From: Flavobacterium sp. AED | Lineage (GTDB): Bacteria; Bacteroidota; Bacteroidia; Flavobacteriales; Flavobacteriaceae | NCBI RefSeq assembly: GCF_000812945.1 | Contig: NZ_JSYM01000001.1 | Coordinates: 1,054,001 to 1,118,000, forward strand | DNA: 64,000 bases | Direction: 5' to 3' | Shown: positions 25,536 to 35,349 of the stretch, piece after piece | Position numbering within the stretch: the first letter of the stretch is position 1 | How the letters are laid out: each line of letters starts with the position of its first letter | The notes under the pieces: generated by a model | Databases searched by the model: none | What the model was told of the DNA's origin: nothing | Seen by the model: the letters and a program-made list of their open reading frames with translations, nothing else | Made by a program: the position numbers and the translations under genes

Positions 25536-25578
25536 AATTCACATATCTTTTATCTTTAATAAAGAATAAACCCAAAAA

Positions 25579-27066
25579 ATGTCAATAAAATCAGTTGCTG
25601 CGAAACTATTTGCACTTAAAATTTATAAAAAAACTCAGGCTTGGGCCAATAATCCTGTTGCGACCCAAAATAAAGTTTTACTAGAATTAATCAAAGAAGC
25701 CAAGGAAACTCAATTTGGATTGGACCATCATTTTGATACTATAAAATCAAGTGCCGATTTTGCGAATCAGGTTCCAGTTCGGGATTATGAAGCGTTGAAA
25801 CCCTATGTTGATAAGGTGGTAAAAGGTGCTGAAAATATTCTTTGGAAAGGGAAACCGTTGTATTTTGCCAAAACATCGGGAACAACTTCTGGAGCTAAAT
25901 ATATTCCATTAACGGCGGCATCGATGCCTTTTCATATTGAAGCGGCTCGAAATGCGATTCTGCATTATATTCACGAAACCGGAAAAGCGGATTTTATTGA
26001 CGGAAAAATGATTTTCCTGCAAGGAAGCCCAATTCTTGAAGAAAAGTACGGGATTAAGCTGGGCAGATTATCAGGAATTGTAGCTCATTTTGTTCCAAAA
26101 TATCTGCAAAAAAACCGAATGCCTTCTTGGGAAACTAATTGTATTGAAGATTGGGAAACCAAAGTAAATGCGATTGTCGAAGAGACATTCAACGAAAACA
26201 TGACTGTGATTTCAGGAATTCCATCCTGGGTGCAAATGTATTTTGAAAAATTGCAGCAAAAAGGAGGGAAGCCAGTAGGAGAAATCTTCAAAAACTTCAA
26301 TTTATTTATTTACGGCGGGGTAAATTATGAGCCGTATCGCGCTAAATTTGAAAATTTAATTGGTCGAAAAGTAGATAGCATCGAATTATTTCCAGCTTCG
26401 GAAGGGTTTTTTGCGTACCAAGATTCTCAAAAAGAGCGAGGCATGCTACTGCTTTTGAATTCGGGGATTTTCTATGAATTTATAAAAAGTGACGAATTTT
26501 ACACGGAGAAACCAAGACGGTATACTATTGGAGAAGTAGCATTAGATGTAAATTATGTGTTGATTATCTCTACCAATGCAGGACTTTGGGGTTATAATAT
26601 TGGTGATACCGTTCAGTTTACGTCATTAAAACCGTATCGCGTTATCGTTTCGGGGAGAATCAAGCATTATATTTCCGCTTTTGGAGAACATGTCATTGGA
26701 AAAGAAGTGGAAAGTGCGTTGCAGGAAGCGATAATCGGAACGAATATTCGAATAAATGAATTTACCGTTGCACCACAAATCAACCCAATGGTAGGATTAC
26801 CGTATCACGAATGGTTCATTGAATTTGAGAACGAACCGGAAGACAGCGTAACTTTTGCGGAAGCGATAGACAATGCCATGAGAAAGCAAAACGTATATTA
26901 CGACGATTTGATTGTGGGACACGTATTGCGAAAAGTTGTGATCACAAAAGTCACTAAAAATGGTTTTCAGGAGTATATGAAATCAATAGGCAAGCTGGGC
27001 GGACAAAATAAAATCCCCAGACTTTCTAATGACAGAGCCATTGTGGATTTATTAAACAAAAAATAA
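25579..27066 (+). CDS. GH3 family acyl-acid amido synthetase-like enzyme
   Basis: The 495-residue protein belongs to the GH3/auxin-responsive family of the acyl-adenylate superfamily. The P-loop-like motif is FAKTSGTTSGAKYIPLT near residue 95. Later motifs are ELFPASEGFFAYQ (about 272) and the hinge-side GYNIGDTVQFTS (about 344). Plant GH3 enzymes activate a carboxylic acid with ATP and couple it to an amino acid. The bacterial substrates are unknown. It lies 43 bases after the membrane gene and 34 bases before the next gene, in one operon. Confidence 0.88.
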   Translation: MSIKSVAAKLFALKIYKKTQAWANNPVATQNKVLLELIKEAKETQFGLDHHFDTIKSSADFANQVPVRDYEALKPYVDKVVKGAENILWKGKPLYFAKTSGTTSGAKYIPLTAASMPFHIEAARNAILHYIHETGKADFIDGKMIFLQGSPILEEKYGIKLGRLSGIVAHFVPKYLQKNRMPSWETNCIEDWETKVNAIVEETFNENMTVISGIPSWVQMYFEKLQQKGGKPVGEIFKNFNLFIYGGVNYEPYRAKFENLIGRKVDSIELFPASEGFFAYQDSQKERGMLLLLNSGIFYEFIKSDEFYTEKPRRYTIGEVALDVNYVLIISTNAGLWGYNIGDTVQFTSLKPYRVIVSGRIKHYISAFGEHVIGKEVESALQEAIIGTNIRINEFTVAPQINPMVGLPYHEWFIEFENEPEDSVTFAEAIDNAMRKQNVYYDDLIVGHVLRKVVITKVTKNGFQEYMKSIGKLGGQNKIPRLSNDRAIVDLLNKK

Positions 27067-27100
27067 AAGGGTTACATTTGAGTTTTAGAAAATAGAATAA

Positions 27101-28780
27101 ATGAAAGATACGAAACATATATCACGCTCCAGAGCACAGGAATCATCAGCAGCCATTGAAAAAATGTACATTACGATGCGTCATTTGTTCAATAGAGGAT
27201 TTTATAAACCAATGGGCGTTTCAGGAGATACTTTGAGGGAAGCTTTATTGGCTTTGCGACCAGAAATTTACGGTAATATTGGTGAAGAAAAAGTAGAATT
27301 GAATGGGCTTTTATACGTTATTGAGCGTTTGCCGGTAGGAATTGAAGAATGTAGATTCATCAATTTAACTTCGGATGAAGGGTATTCTAAATCCCACTTT
27401 CAAGCGATTGTTCCACCAAAAAGACGCCGTAATTGTTATCGAATTGACGAAGAACAAATGAATGTGGAGATTACGCGTGGACGTTCGGATATTTATGATA
27501 TTTTGACGCATTTGACGTTCATTTTTATCGAATCCCATAAAATAAGAAACAGGGTTTTACTAGATGATGCAGGCGAAGTTTCGCGGGATTGGTTCAAACT
27601 GGAACAAGCAGTTTCACAAAACAAAAAACTGACTCTTGTAGAAAAAGAGAAAGCAATTTCGCATGCTTCAAATATTCTGGGAAGAACATTTGAGGAAGTT
27701 TTAGAGATATATGATGCATTTGGATCTGTAACTTCGCCAGATCGTTTCTTACATGTAATTTTTTGGTTGGGTAAATTAGCGATTGAGGAAGTGGTTGACA
27801 ATAATAAAAGAACCATAACATTCAGCCCAATTTTGAGAGAACGATTGGGACATCATATTCATGGTGAAATTTGGGCTACGAACATCAAGGAAGTTTTGAA
27901 AGAGAATCAGCTTCTGGACCGTCCAATTCATGTGATTAGTGCCAATATGCACAGTGTAATGAACTCTATTTTTGCAACGCCAGTTTTAAAAACAAAGTTT
28001 AAAGACAAATCAGATTTCTTTATTTATGAAGAATTGAGTAAGTCTGGTGCCAATGAAGTTCGGAATTTAGTGGAAGAATCAGCCTTAAAATACGGAATGA
28101 TTTCGTTGCCGGATACTTCAGGAACCAATATTGATGTGCAAATTTTTGATACAGCCAAGATAGATTGGGCTAAAACATCATTTCCAAAAGCAAATACAGG
28201 AGATAAAAAACCGGTTATAATCGTGATGGATTATGCTTTTGGCGAGCAAGCGTATGAAACGATTGATGAATTATTGAAACCGTATAAAAAAGAGACCTTA
28301 TTGAATGTGGAATCAGTTTCCATAATGGGGAAAGCGGGAATCTTGGAAGGCGGAAAAGGAGATATTATGATTCCGAATGCGCACATCAATGAGGGAACGG
28401 CAGACAATTATTTTTTCCATAATGAATTGTCGGCTGAGATGTTTGAAGGCAATGATATTGCGGTTTTTGCAGGACCAATGGTTACTGTATTGGGAACATC
28501 ATTGCAAAACAGGGATTTATTAAAGTTCTTTCATGAATCAACCTGGGGTGTAATTGGATTGGAAATGGAAGGTTCTTATTATCAAAAAGCCATTCAATCG
28601 GCATCCAAAATCAGAAAAAGCGTTCCTTTGGATATCAAAGTAAGATATGCGTATTACGCGTCGGATAATCCGTTGGAAACAGGAAGCACATTAGCTTCTG
28701 GCGGACTGGGAACAACGGGTGTAAAACCAACGTATTTGATTACCATTAAAATATTGGAACAAATTTTCAACGTAAAATAA
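27101..28780 (+). CDS. large protein with a nucleoside-phosphorylase-like C-terminal domain (DUF6909-like)
   Basis: The 559-residue protein has a helical N-terminal half (about 1-330), rich in charged segments such as EITRGRSDIYDILTHLTFIF. The C-terminal half (about 375-559) reads like a nucleoside phosphorylase fold: a start strand PVIIVMDYAF, a GKAGILEGGKGDIMIP block, GPMVTVLGTS, and GLEMEGSYYQKA, which matches the phosphorylase EME motif that binds ribose. I recall the family as DUF6909, with no described function. It sits between GH3 and the Wzz-like gene, 9 bases before the latter. A link to AMP released by GH3 is speculation. Confidence 0.65.
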   Translation: MKDTKHISRSRAQESSAAIEKMYITMRHLFNRGFYKPMGVSGDTLREALLALRPEIYGNIGEEKVELNGLLYVIERLPVGIEECRFINLTSDEGYSKSHFQAIVPPKRRRNCYRIDEEQMNVEITRGRSDIYDILTHLTFIFIESHKIRNRVLLDDAGEVSRDWFKLEQAVSQNKKLTLVEKEKAISHASNILGRTFEEVLEIYDAFGSVTSPDRFLHVIFWLGKLAIEEVVDNNKRTITFSPILRERLGHHIHGEIWATNIKEVLKENQLLDRPIHVISANMHSVMNSIFATPVLKTKFKDKSDFFIYEELSKSGANEVRNLVEESALKYGMISLPDTSGTNIDVQIFDTAKIDWAKTSFPKANTGDKKPVIIVMDYAFGEQAYETIDELLKPYKKETLLNVESVSIMGKAGILEGGKGDIMIPNAHINEGTADNYFFHNELSAEMFEGNDIAVFAGPMVTVLGTSLQNRDLLKFFHESTWGVIGLEMEGSYYQKAIQSASKIRKSVPLDIKVRYAYYASDNPLETGSTLASGGLGTTGVKPTYLITIKILEQIFNVK

Positions 28781-28789
28781 AAGAACAGC

Positions 28790-29776
28790 ATGAATAAAAA
28801 CGAATCCAATAACCAAGAGGATCAGGAGATTGATTTAACACAAATTTCTAAAAAGATAAAAAGTTTTTTTGAAGGAATTAATACTTTGATATTCAAATGC
28901 ATTCAGTTTTTTGTAAAAAGAGTGATTGTGATTTCAATTTTGATACTAGTTGGAGTCGGTTTGGGAATGTTTTTAGACGAAACACAAAAAACCTATGATC
29001 ATCAAATTATAGTTACCCCAAATTTTGGGAGCACGGACTATTTATATTCTAAAATTAATTTGCTTGAATCTAAAATAAAAGAAAGGGATACTGTTTTTCT
29101 TAAAGAAATTGTAGGGATAAAAAAACCGATAGAAATACTAAAAATTGAGATCAAACCCATAACGGATGTTTACAAGTTTATTGAAAATAAAACCGAAAAC
29201 TTTGAATTAATCAAGTTGATGGCGGAAGGCGGGGATATAAAAAAAATCCTGGAAGATAATTTGACCAGTAAAAATTATCCTTTACATACCATTACTTTCA
29301 AAACTAAAAAGACAACAAACGATATTGAAACGGTTCAGCCTATTTTAAACTATCTAAACGAAACGGATTACTATAAAAAAATCCAAAAAGAAACGGTAAA
29401 TAATGTCCAAATAAAGATGATTCAAAATGACACTATTATTTCACAAATAAATAGTGTTTTAAATGGATTTTCTAACATGGTAAATGGAGCTCAAAAAAGT
29501 GATAAACTGGTTTATTATAATGAAAATACGCAACTAAATGATGTTATTAAAACTAAAGAGGCTTTGATTAATGAACAAGGAAATCATAGAGTAGAATTAG
29601 TTGGATTAAATAAAATTATAAAGGATAACAGTTCAACATTAAATATTGAAAACACTAACTCGGTCAATGGAAAGTTAAAATTGGTTTTGCCTGTTTTGTT
29701 TCTGTTTTTATTTATTTTAATACATTTATTTATGGCTTATTATAAAAGCCAAATGAGAAAATCAAAATTGATATAA
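28790..29776 (+). CDS. Wzz-like polysaccharide co-polymerase (two-helix periplasmic protein)
   Basis: The 328-residue protein has one membrane helix near residue 46-65, a long periplasmic region with several coiled-coil stretches, and a second helix near 300-320 followed by a basic cytoplasmic end. This is the Wzz/chain-length-determinant topology, although the usual Pro-Gly-rich motif before the second helix is not evident. It starts 9 bases after the preceding gene and opens the polysaccharide locus. The role in setting chain length is inferred from topology and neighbours. Confidence 0.65.
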   Translation: MNKNESNNQEDQEIDLTQISKKIKSFFEGINTLIFKCIQFFVKRVIVISILILVGVGLGMFLDETQKTYDHQIIVTPNFGSTDYLYSKINLLESKIKERDTVFLKEIVGIKKPIEILKIEIKPITDVYKFIENKTENFELIKLMAEGGDIKKILEDNLTSKNYPLHTITFKTKKTTNDIETVQPILNYLNETDYYKKIQKETVNNVQIKMIQNDTIISQINSVLNGFSNMVNGAQKSDKLVYYNENTQLNDVIKTKEALINEQGNHRVELVGLNKIIKDNSSTLNIENTNSVNGKLKLVLPVLFLFLFILIHLFMAYYKSQMRKSKLI

Positions 29777-29855
29777 TTACTTTTAACCTTGTTTTAAAAC
29801 GAAACAGAATCGAACAGAAATTTAATTAATTCAACCAATACAATTTCCTAAAATT

Positions 29856-31175
29856 TTGAAAAAAATCAATGTGGATTTCAATAAAATAAAAAAAAATCCA
29901 TTTGTTTTACAGAGTTTAAAAACGATGTTTTTAAGAATCATAGGGGTAGTTACCCTTTTTGGATTTTCATTGTTTTTAACGCACAATTACGACCCAAGAA
30001 TCATTGGTCAATTTGACTTTATAAGAATGATTTTATTAGTCCTAAGCAGTATTTGCGTTCTGGGTACGGATCAATCCATATTATATTTTACAGGCATTTT
30101 AAAAAGCACAAATGAAACGGAAAAATTAAAGGCTATTTATAAAAAAATTGTAACGCTTATTTTTATATTGTGTTTGCTGGTATTGATTGTATTTTTTATC
30201 ATTGGTCAAAATAGTATTGCTATTTTCTTTAATGATAAAAGCACTTATTTGCTGATGGCTAAGGCAATTATTACATTGTTTTTCTATTCGATAACTTTAT
30301 TTAATACAGAAACTATTCGGGCACTGGACAAAATTTATATTGCCGAATTATTTAGAAATACATTTAAGTATGTTTCCGTTATTATTGGTGCGGTCGTCTT
30401 GTTTTATTATCATCAGGAAACCTATTTGGTAGATACTTTTTTGATAGGATTTGTTGTACTTGCAATTATAACTACGATTATTATTTTTCGCCTTTTCAAA
30501 AAGCAAAAAAACGATTCAATACTACCAAATGATACTAATCCTTTTACCTATTCCTTTATTGCTCATAAATCATATCCCATGGCTATAAGCAATTTAGCTA
30601 TTTTCTTGATGATGACATTTGACGTGGTATTTTTGAAAAAATTTAAAGGTGATGAAACCGTTGCCTATTATGCTGTCGCAATGAAGTTGGTTTCTGTTTT
30701 GTTCATGATTAATAACTCGGTGTATATTTCTGTTTCTTTAAAAATTGCTCAACTTTATACGGACAAGAATCGTGCAGAACTATTAAGAGCATTGAAACAC
30801 AGTGCCAGAATAATCTTCTTATTTACATTACCGGTGGTTTTATTTGTTTGTTTGTTTTCCGAAAATATTTTATATTTCTTTGGTGAAAATTACATACAAG
30901 GGAAACAAGCGCTTTTGATATTGATGACGGGTCAATTGTTAGCTTCATTTTTTGGAGTATCAGCGATATATTTGAATATGACGGGAAGACAAAGTATTTT
31001 TCAAATTGTCTTAATTTTTGCAGTACTGGTCAACTTAATTCTAAATATTATATTAATCCCAATATATTCCATTACTGGAGCAGCAATAGCTTTTGTTTCG
31101 AGTTTACTTTTTTGGAATATAGTTACAGCAATAATTATTTATAAAAAAGATAAGTTATTAGTTGTATTTCATTAA
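29856..31175 (+). CDS. Wzx-type oligosaccharide flippase (MOP superfamily)
   Basis: The 439-residue protein has about 12 hydrophobic helices and the N-terminal pattern FLRIIGVVTLFGFSLFLTHN typical of polysaccharide flippases. It would flip lipid-linked sugar repeats across the inner membrane. The frame begins at a TTG at 29856 (MKKINVDF); the first in-frame ATG is 23 codons later, inside the first helix region, so TTG is preferred. Its neighbours are the Wzz-like gene and two polymerase-like membrane proteins. Confidence 0.85.
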   Translation: MKKINVDFNKIKKNPFVLQSLKTMFLRIIGVVTLFGFSLFLTHNYDPRIIGQFDFIRMILLVLSSICVLGTDQSILYFTGILKSTNETEKLKAIYKKIVTLIFILCLLVLIVFFIIGQNSIAIFFNDKSTYLLMAKAIITLFFYSITLFNTETIRALDKIYIAELFRNTFKYVSVIIGAVVLFYYHQETYLVDTFLIGFVVLAIITTIIIFRLFKKQKNDSILPNDTNPFTYSFIAHKSYPMAISNLAIFLMMTFDVVFLKKFKGDETVAYYAVAMKLVSVLFMINNSVYISVSLKIAQLYTDKNRAELLRALKHSARIIFLFTLPVVLFVCLFSENILYFFGENYIQGKQALLILMTGQLLASFFGVSAIYLNMTGRQSIFQIVLIFAVLVNLILNIILIPIYSITGAAIAFVSSLLFWNIVTAIIIYKKDKLLVVFH

Positions 31176-31251
31176 AATAAGGGGACAATTAATACCAATT
31201 TTTAATATAATTATTCACAAATAAAGTAAGGTTTTTCTATAAACAGCAAAG

Positions 31252-32319
31252 ATGCAAAAACTAGTAAAAAAAAATAAGGCAGTATTTATAGGGTTGTTTT
31301 TTTGTAATTTAATAGTAGCCTTTTTGACGCCTTATATTTTACCGGAAAGATATTTTAATGATACTGTAATAATCGTATTTGATAAAGGTCACGAAATAGG
31401 CTGGTTTGGCAGTTACCCGTTTGTGATTATGTTTTATAAACTTACAGGCTTGCGGCATCTTCCTTTTTTTCTTATTGCCCTGATTCAATTTCCTATAGTC
31501 ACTTACATATTATATAAAATAGGGGTGCCTTCTAACTTCCATAAGCTAAATGTAAAAAATATTTTGGTCTATATTGGGCTACTACTTTCGGGTATATACA
31601 TGTCTATGCCCACTAAGGAATTTATCACTTTTTTATTGTTTTGCACCATTCCTTTTATATTTCAATCCAAGAGAAAACCAAGATTTAAAATTGTTTTTTC
31701 ACTGGTTTTAATCGCTTGTTTTTCGTTTTTCAGGCCGTATTATCTATTGATGCCAATATTCGCGGTTGGGATGTATTTAGTATCGTTTATTAAATTTGAG
31801 AATAAAACATTTTCCACTATTTTTTATGGATTGCTGATTGCCATTTTTTTATCACTGAGTCATGGCGTTTTAAGAGGAGAGTACATTTCGAAACAAACAA
31901 GGGAAAATTATGTCACTAATGCAAATAAAAACAGTATAAATACGGCAATAGTATCGCCTATTTCGCAAGACACGTGGTACGGTGAGGCATTTGGTATTGT
32001 CTATGGTTTTATGGCTGTAAATGTACCTGTAGTTGAGGCAATAAAGCACATTTTATCTCCTCAAGTACTCGCTTTTGTAATCTGGCAATTATTGATTTTT
32101 TATATTTTATTTGTCCGCTTTTCCAGATGTTTAAAAAATAGAAAGCAATATCAATTTGAGTTGTGGACCTTATTAATTTTATTTGCTTATTTTATCGTTC
32201 AAGGTATTTTTGAGCCCGATTTAGGCACTTCTATCCGACATAAAATAGGCCTTTTTCCTTTAATATATTTTGCATTGTATTATGAAGATTTCAGAAAAGA
32301 CATTCGACAAAGTATTTAA
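31252..32319 (+). CDS. multi-pass membrane protein, polymerase-like, in the polysaccharide locus
   Basis: The 355-residue protein is almost wholly hydrophobic, with roughly nine helices. It contains a periplasmic-looking loop near residue 210-245 and the C-terminal motif FEPDLGTSIRHKIGLFPL, which resembles the R-H containing end of EpsG/Wzy-like proteins. I do not recognise a named family with certainty. Its 3' end overlaps the next gene by 38-50 bases, so the two are probably translationally coupled. An O-unit polymerase role is likely but unproven. Confidence 0.55.
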   Translation: MQKLVKKNKAVFIGLFFCNLIVAFLTPYILPERYFNDTVIIVFDKGHEIGWFGSYPFVIMFYKLTGLRHLPFFLIALIQFPIVTYILYKIGVPSNFHKLNVKNILVYIGLLLSGIYMSMPTKEFITFLLFCTIPFIFQSKRKPRFKIVFSLVLIACFSFFRPYYLLMPIFAVGMYLVSFIKFENKTFSTIFYGLLIAIFLSLSHGVLRGEYISKQTRENYVTNANKNSINTAIVSPISQDTWYGEAFGIVYGFMAVNVPVVEAIKHILSPQVLAFVIWQLLIFYILFVRFSRCLKNRKQYQFELWTLLILFAYFIVQGIFEPDLGTSIRHKIGLFPLIYFALYYEDFRKDIRQSI

Positions 32320-33574
32320 TTTTTTTTTATTTTTAATTGCTATTACATTAATTTTCAGAAAACTTTGTACTGTTTTTTTGATCGTTTTTGTGATTTTCAA
32401 TTTATTGTTTTTAAAGAAAATAAAAATTTCAAAAAACCAACTACCGATTATGTTGTTGATAGCATCCCCATTTTTGATGGAAATGCTGTTTTTTGGAAAT
32501 AATGATTCTTACGCTCTCGGTTTAAAATCATTGGAGAAGAGTCTTTCACTGCTCTTTTTTCCACTGTTTATAATTGGAAATTACCAGCGGATTCAGTTTA
32601 TTAAAATTTTGAAAGCCTATTGCATGGGTACAACACTTATTATGGCATTCTTCTTTATGCGTTTTATAGTGTTGTATCCGGAGCATTTTTTTAAATACCT
32701 CAATGGAATTCATCTTTGGGAAATGGGTTATGTGTTTTCCGATAGTATTGGCATTCATGCCCCGGCGCTCAATATGCACTTGGCTTTTGTCGCTTTTTCT
32801 AATCTTTATTTTTTGTTTGAAACTTCAAAAATAAAGTATAGTAAATGGTCTAAAATTAGAGATTTAGCGCTTTTTATTCTTTCATTCTTTTTTGTTTTAT
32901 ATGTGAATACCAGAATGGCATTATTAGCTACATTTTTTGGTTTTATCACGGTTGGTTATTTCCAAATTTCCAAAAGTTATAGTTCTAAAATTATCTTCAA
33001 AAGGGCGATAATTACACTGGTTTTGATTGGTTCCGTTTTATTTTTGTTTATACAAAAGAATCCTTACATGAAAGAAAAGTATTCGACCCAGATTTTTTCG
33101 AATATGGACAAAGTAGGGAAATTAGATGAGATAGATCATCCGGAAATAGCCGTTTATAGCTCGTTTGTAACCCGATTATCCATTTGGAAATCGGCATGGG
33201 AATTGTCTCTTAAAAACCTTCCTTTTGGGGTGGGAGCATCAGATGGGAAGATAGAATTAGTGAAGTATTTTAAAGAAACGAATCAAATATTTTTGGCGAA
33301 ATATGAGTTTCCAACACACAATCAATTTTTAGATTATTTATTAAAATTTGGAATATTGGGACCAATTGTAGCCTTATTTTATATTGGATTTATTGCTTAT
33401 TTAGGAATTAAGACAAAAAATACAGTTATAATTTCTTTCTTTTTTTTGTTTTTCACTTCAAACCTTACGGATGATTTCCTTCTTCGTTTTGATGGAATTG
33501 TTTTCAGCGGATTATGGATTTCTATATTTGCCAGTTATTGGCTTCAACAAAAAAATAAGCTGATTGTTGTATAA
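32282..33574 (+). CDS. O-antigen ligase/polymerase family membrane protein (Wzy_C)
   Basis: The product (430 residues from the ATG at 32282, with an alternative start four codons earlier) has about ten membrane helices. A large periplasmic loop between about residues 255 and 345 ends in THNQFLDYLLKFGILGP, the hallmark H-N-x-(F/Y)-L region of the Wzy_C/O-antigen ligase family. It either polymerises repeats or transfers them to an acceptor. With the preceding gene it forms an overlapping pair of polymerase-like proteins. It ends at a 9-bp terminator. Confidence 0.8.
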   Translation: MKISEKTFDKVFNFFLFLIAITLIFRKLCTVFLIVFVIFNLLFLKKIKISKNQLPIMLLIASPFLMEMLFFGNNDSYALGLKSLEKSLSLLFFPLFIIGNYQRIQFIKILKAYCMGTTLIMAFFFMRFIVLYPEHFFKYLNGIHLWEMGYVFSDSIGIHAPALNMHLAFVAFSNLYFLFETSKIKYSKWSKIRDLALFILSFFFVLYVNTRMALLATFFGFITVGYFQISKSYSSKIIFKRAIITLVLIGSVLFLFIQKNPYMKEKYSTQIFSNMDKVGKLDEIDHPEIAVYSSFVTRLSIWKSAWELSLKNLPFGVGASDGKIELVKYFKETNQIFLAKYEFPTHNQFLDYLLKFGILGPIVALFYIGFIAYLGIKTKNTVIISFFFLFFTSNLTDDFLLRFDGIVFSGLWISIFASYWLQQKNKLIVV

Positions 33575-33595
33575 TATTTTTTAGTAAGACACAAA

Positions 33596-33618
33596 AAAAC
33601 CGCTTATTTAGCGGTTTT
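33596..33618. terminator. bidirectional terminator between the ligase and lipoprotein genes
   Basis: AAAACCGCT (33596-33604) and AGCGGTTTT (33610-33618) form a perfect 9-bp stem with a 5-base loop. It lies between convergent genes and overlaps the stop of the minus-strand lipoprotein gene. Confidence 0.85.
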
Positions 33619-33990
33619 AATTACATCTTTTTTAAATTCTAAATGTGGGTATATTTCTCCAACTTCAGGAAACTGTTTCAGTGTTTCTATTGGCACATTT
33701 TCAACTACATAATCAGGACCAGCAGGCAGTGTTTTAAGATAATCATCAGTCGCAGGAATTGAATTTGTTCTCCAACGGGCAGCTTCTTTTATTAAATACC
33801 ATTGCCCTGTTGAGGCGTGAACTATTTTTCCTTCGTATCGATCAAAGTCAGTTAGCTCAACTTTTACTTCATTAGACGCTTTAGGGGCAACCTCTTGAAT
33901 GGCATCTTGTTGTTTTGTTTCCTCTTTCTTGTTTCCACAAGACAATGAAAATAAAGCAACTAGAGTCGCAATCATAAACGTTTTTTTCAT
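33604..33990 (-). CDS. small putative lipoprotein
   Basis: The 128-residue product starts with a lipoprotein signal peptide; the lipobox is FSLSCG with Cys at residue 18. The mature part begins with a short charged linker (NKKEETKQQDA) and then a compact domain with GQWYLIKEAARWR and an acidic/Tyr-rich end. I do not recognise the family. It is the only minus-strand gene in the middle of the polysaccharide locus and splits it into two transcriptional blocks. Confidence 0.7.
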   Translation of the reverse strand: MKKTFMIATLVALFSLSCGNKKEETKQQDAIQEVAPKASNEVKVELTDFDRYEGKIVHASTGQWYLIKEAARWRTNSIPATDDYLKTLPAGPDYVVENVPIETLKQFPEVGEIYPHLEFKKDVIKTAK

Positions 33991-34213
33991 TTGAATTTAT
34001 TTTAAATAATAGAAATTAAAATTTCAGTAAATATCGTTATTTTTTCTAATCAAAGAAACTTAATAGAAGTTATATATAGTTGGATTTTTTTTAAATAGAT
34101 CCTAAAGAGATAATTCAAATCAATACTTTGTAATTATTAAATTTGTGATACATTTGAGTTTTTAACAATAATTACGCAAGTAATAAAGAACGATTATTAT
34201 TTACATCAGAGAA

Positions 34214-35329
34214 ATGGCAAAACTAAAGATCGTTCATTTATTACATTCCATAGGCGGAGTTGATGTGTATTTGAGACTTGTTTTAGAAAATATGAATACT
34301 GATTCGTTTGAAAACATAGTTATTCATGGAGCCAAAGACACAATTAAACCTTTTTTTGATAAAAATGGGAATAAAGTAAAAGAATATAAAGTTTCTATTT
34401 TTAGAGATATTTCAATAATCAATGATATTAAATCACTTGTTCAAACCTATAAAATTCTAAAAAAAGAAAAGCCAAATCTAATACACGCACACAGCGCTAA
34501 AGGGGGTATTGTAGGTCGAATTACGGGTAAATTATTAGGAATAAAAGTAATTTATACGCCACATGCTTTCTCCTATTTAAGTACGCAAAATAGTCTAAAA
34601 AGAAATCTTTTTTTGAGTATTGAAAAGTTTCTTTCCAATGGAAATAGTCAGCTTTTAGCAACATCACAATCCGAAAAAAAACGTGCTATTGAGGAGGTTG
34701 GTTATAAACCAGAAAATGCAATAGTATTCAATAATTGCATTGAACCAATAACTGCAATTCATCCTTTAACAATAAAAAAAACGTGGCCCGAAGATTATAT
34801 TTGTACAGTTGGACGTCCATCGTATCAAAAAAATATTGAGCAAATGATACGGGTGCTTCATGAAGTCAATAAAGAAGCTAAAATTCATTTAATTGTAATG
34901 GGAGTTGGTCCAGTATCAGGTCAGTTAGAATCAGTTAAAAATTTGATTCAAGAGTTAGACATGAGCAATGACGTAACGCTTTTAAATTGGACAGAAAGAA
35001 CCGATGTTTTTCATATAATTGATCAATCTAAGTTTTATCTTTCAACTTCCAGATATGAAGGAATGCCTTATTCTATTATTGAAAGTTTAGCATTATCTAA
35101 ACCTTGTATAGTTAGTAATTGTGATGGAAATAAAGATTTGATTATTGATAATTATAATGGATTTGTTGTTGATAACGAAGATATAAAGGGTTTTAAAAGT
35201 AAAATTTTAAAGTTATTAATCGATAAAGAATTATTGGATAAATTGTCAAAAAATGCTTTCAATTCGTATTCTGAAAAATACAACATCAAAAAAAATATTT
35301 CTGAACTGGAATCTATTTATTTGAATTAA
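34214..35329 (+). CDS. glycosyltransferase family 4 (GT-B)
   Basis: The 371-residue protein has the GT-B layout. The N-terminal domain starts KIVHLLHSIGGVDVYLR and contains HAHSAKGGIVGRI. The C-terminal donor-binding domain contains TVGRPSYQKNIEQMI and the E-x7-E-type motif RYEGMPYSIIESLALS. It adds a sugar, from an unknown nucleotide donor, to the lipid-linked repeat unit. It opens the second block of the locus and is followed within 2 bases by the methyltransferase frame (20 bases from the preferred ATG). Confidence 0.92.
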   Translation: MAKLKIVHLLHSIGGVDVYLRLVLENMNTDSFENIVIHGAKDTIKPFFDKNGNKVKEYKVSIFRDISIINDIKSLVQTYKILKKEKPNLIHAHSAKGGIVGRITGKLLGIKVIYTPHAFSYLSTQNSLKRNLFLSIEKFLSNGNSQLLATSQSEKKRAIEEVGYKPENAIVFNNCIEPITAIHPLTIKKTWPEDYICTVGRPSYQKNIEQMIRVLHEVNKEAKIHLIVMGVGPVSGQLESVKNLIQELDMSNDVTLLNWTERTDVFHIIDQSKFYLSTSRYEGMPYSIIESLALSKPCIVSNCDGNKDLIIDNYNGFVVDNEDIKGFKSKILKLLIDKELLDKLSKNAFNSYSEKYNIKKNISELESIYLN

Positions 35330-35349
35330 TATTGAAAAAAAGAATTTTA

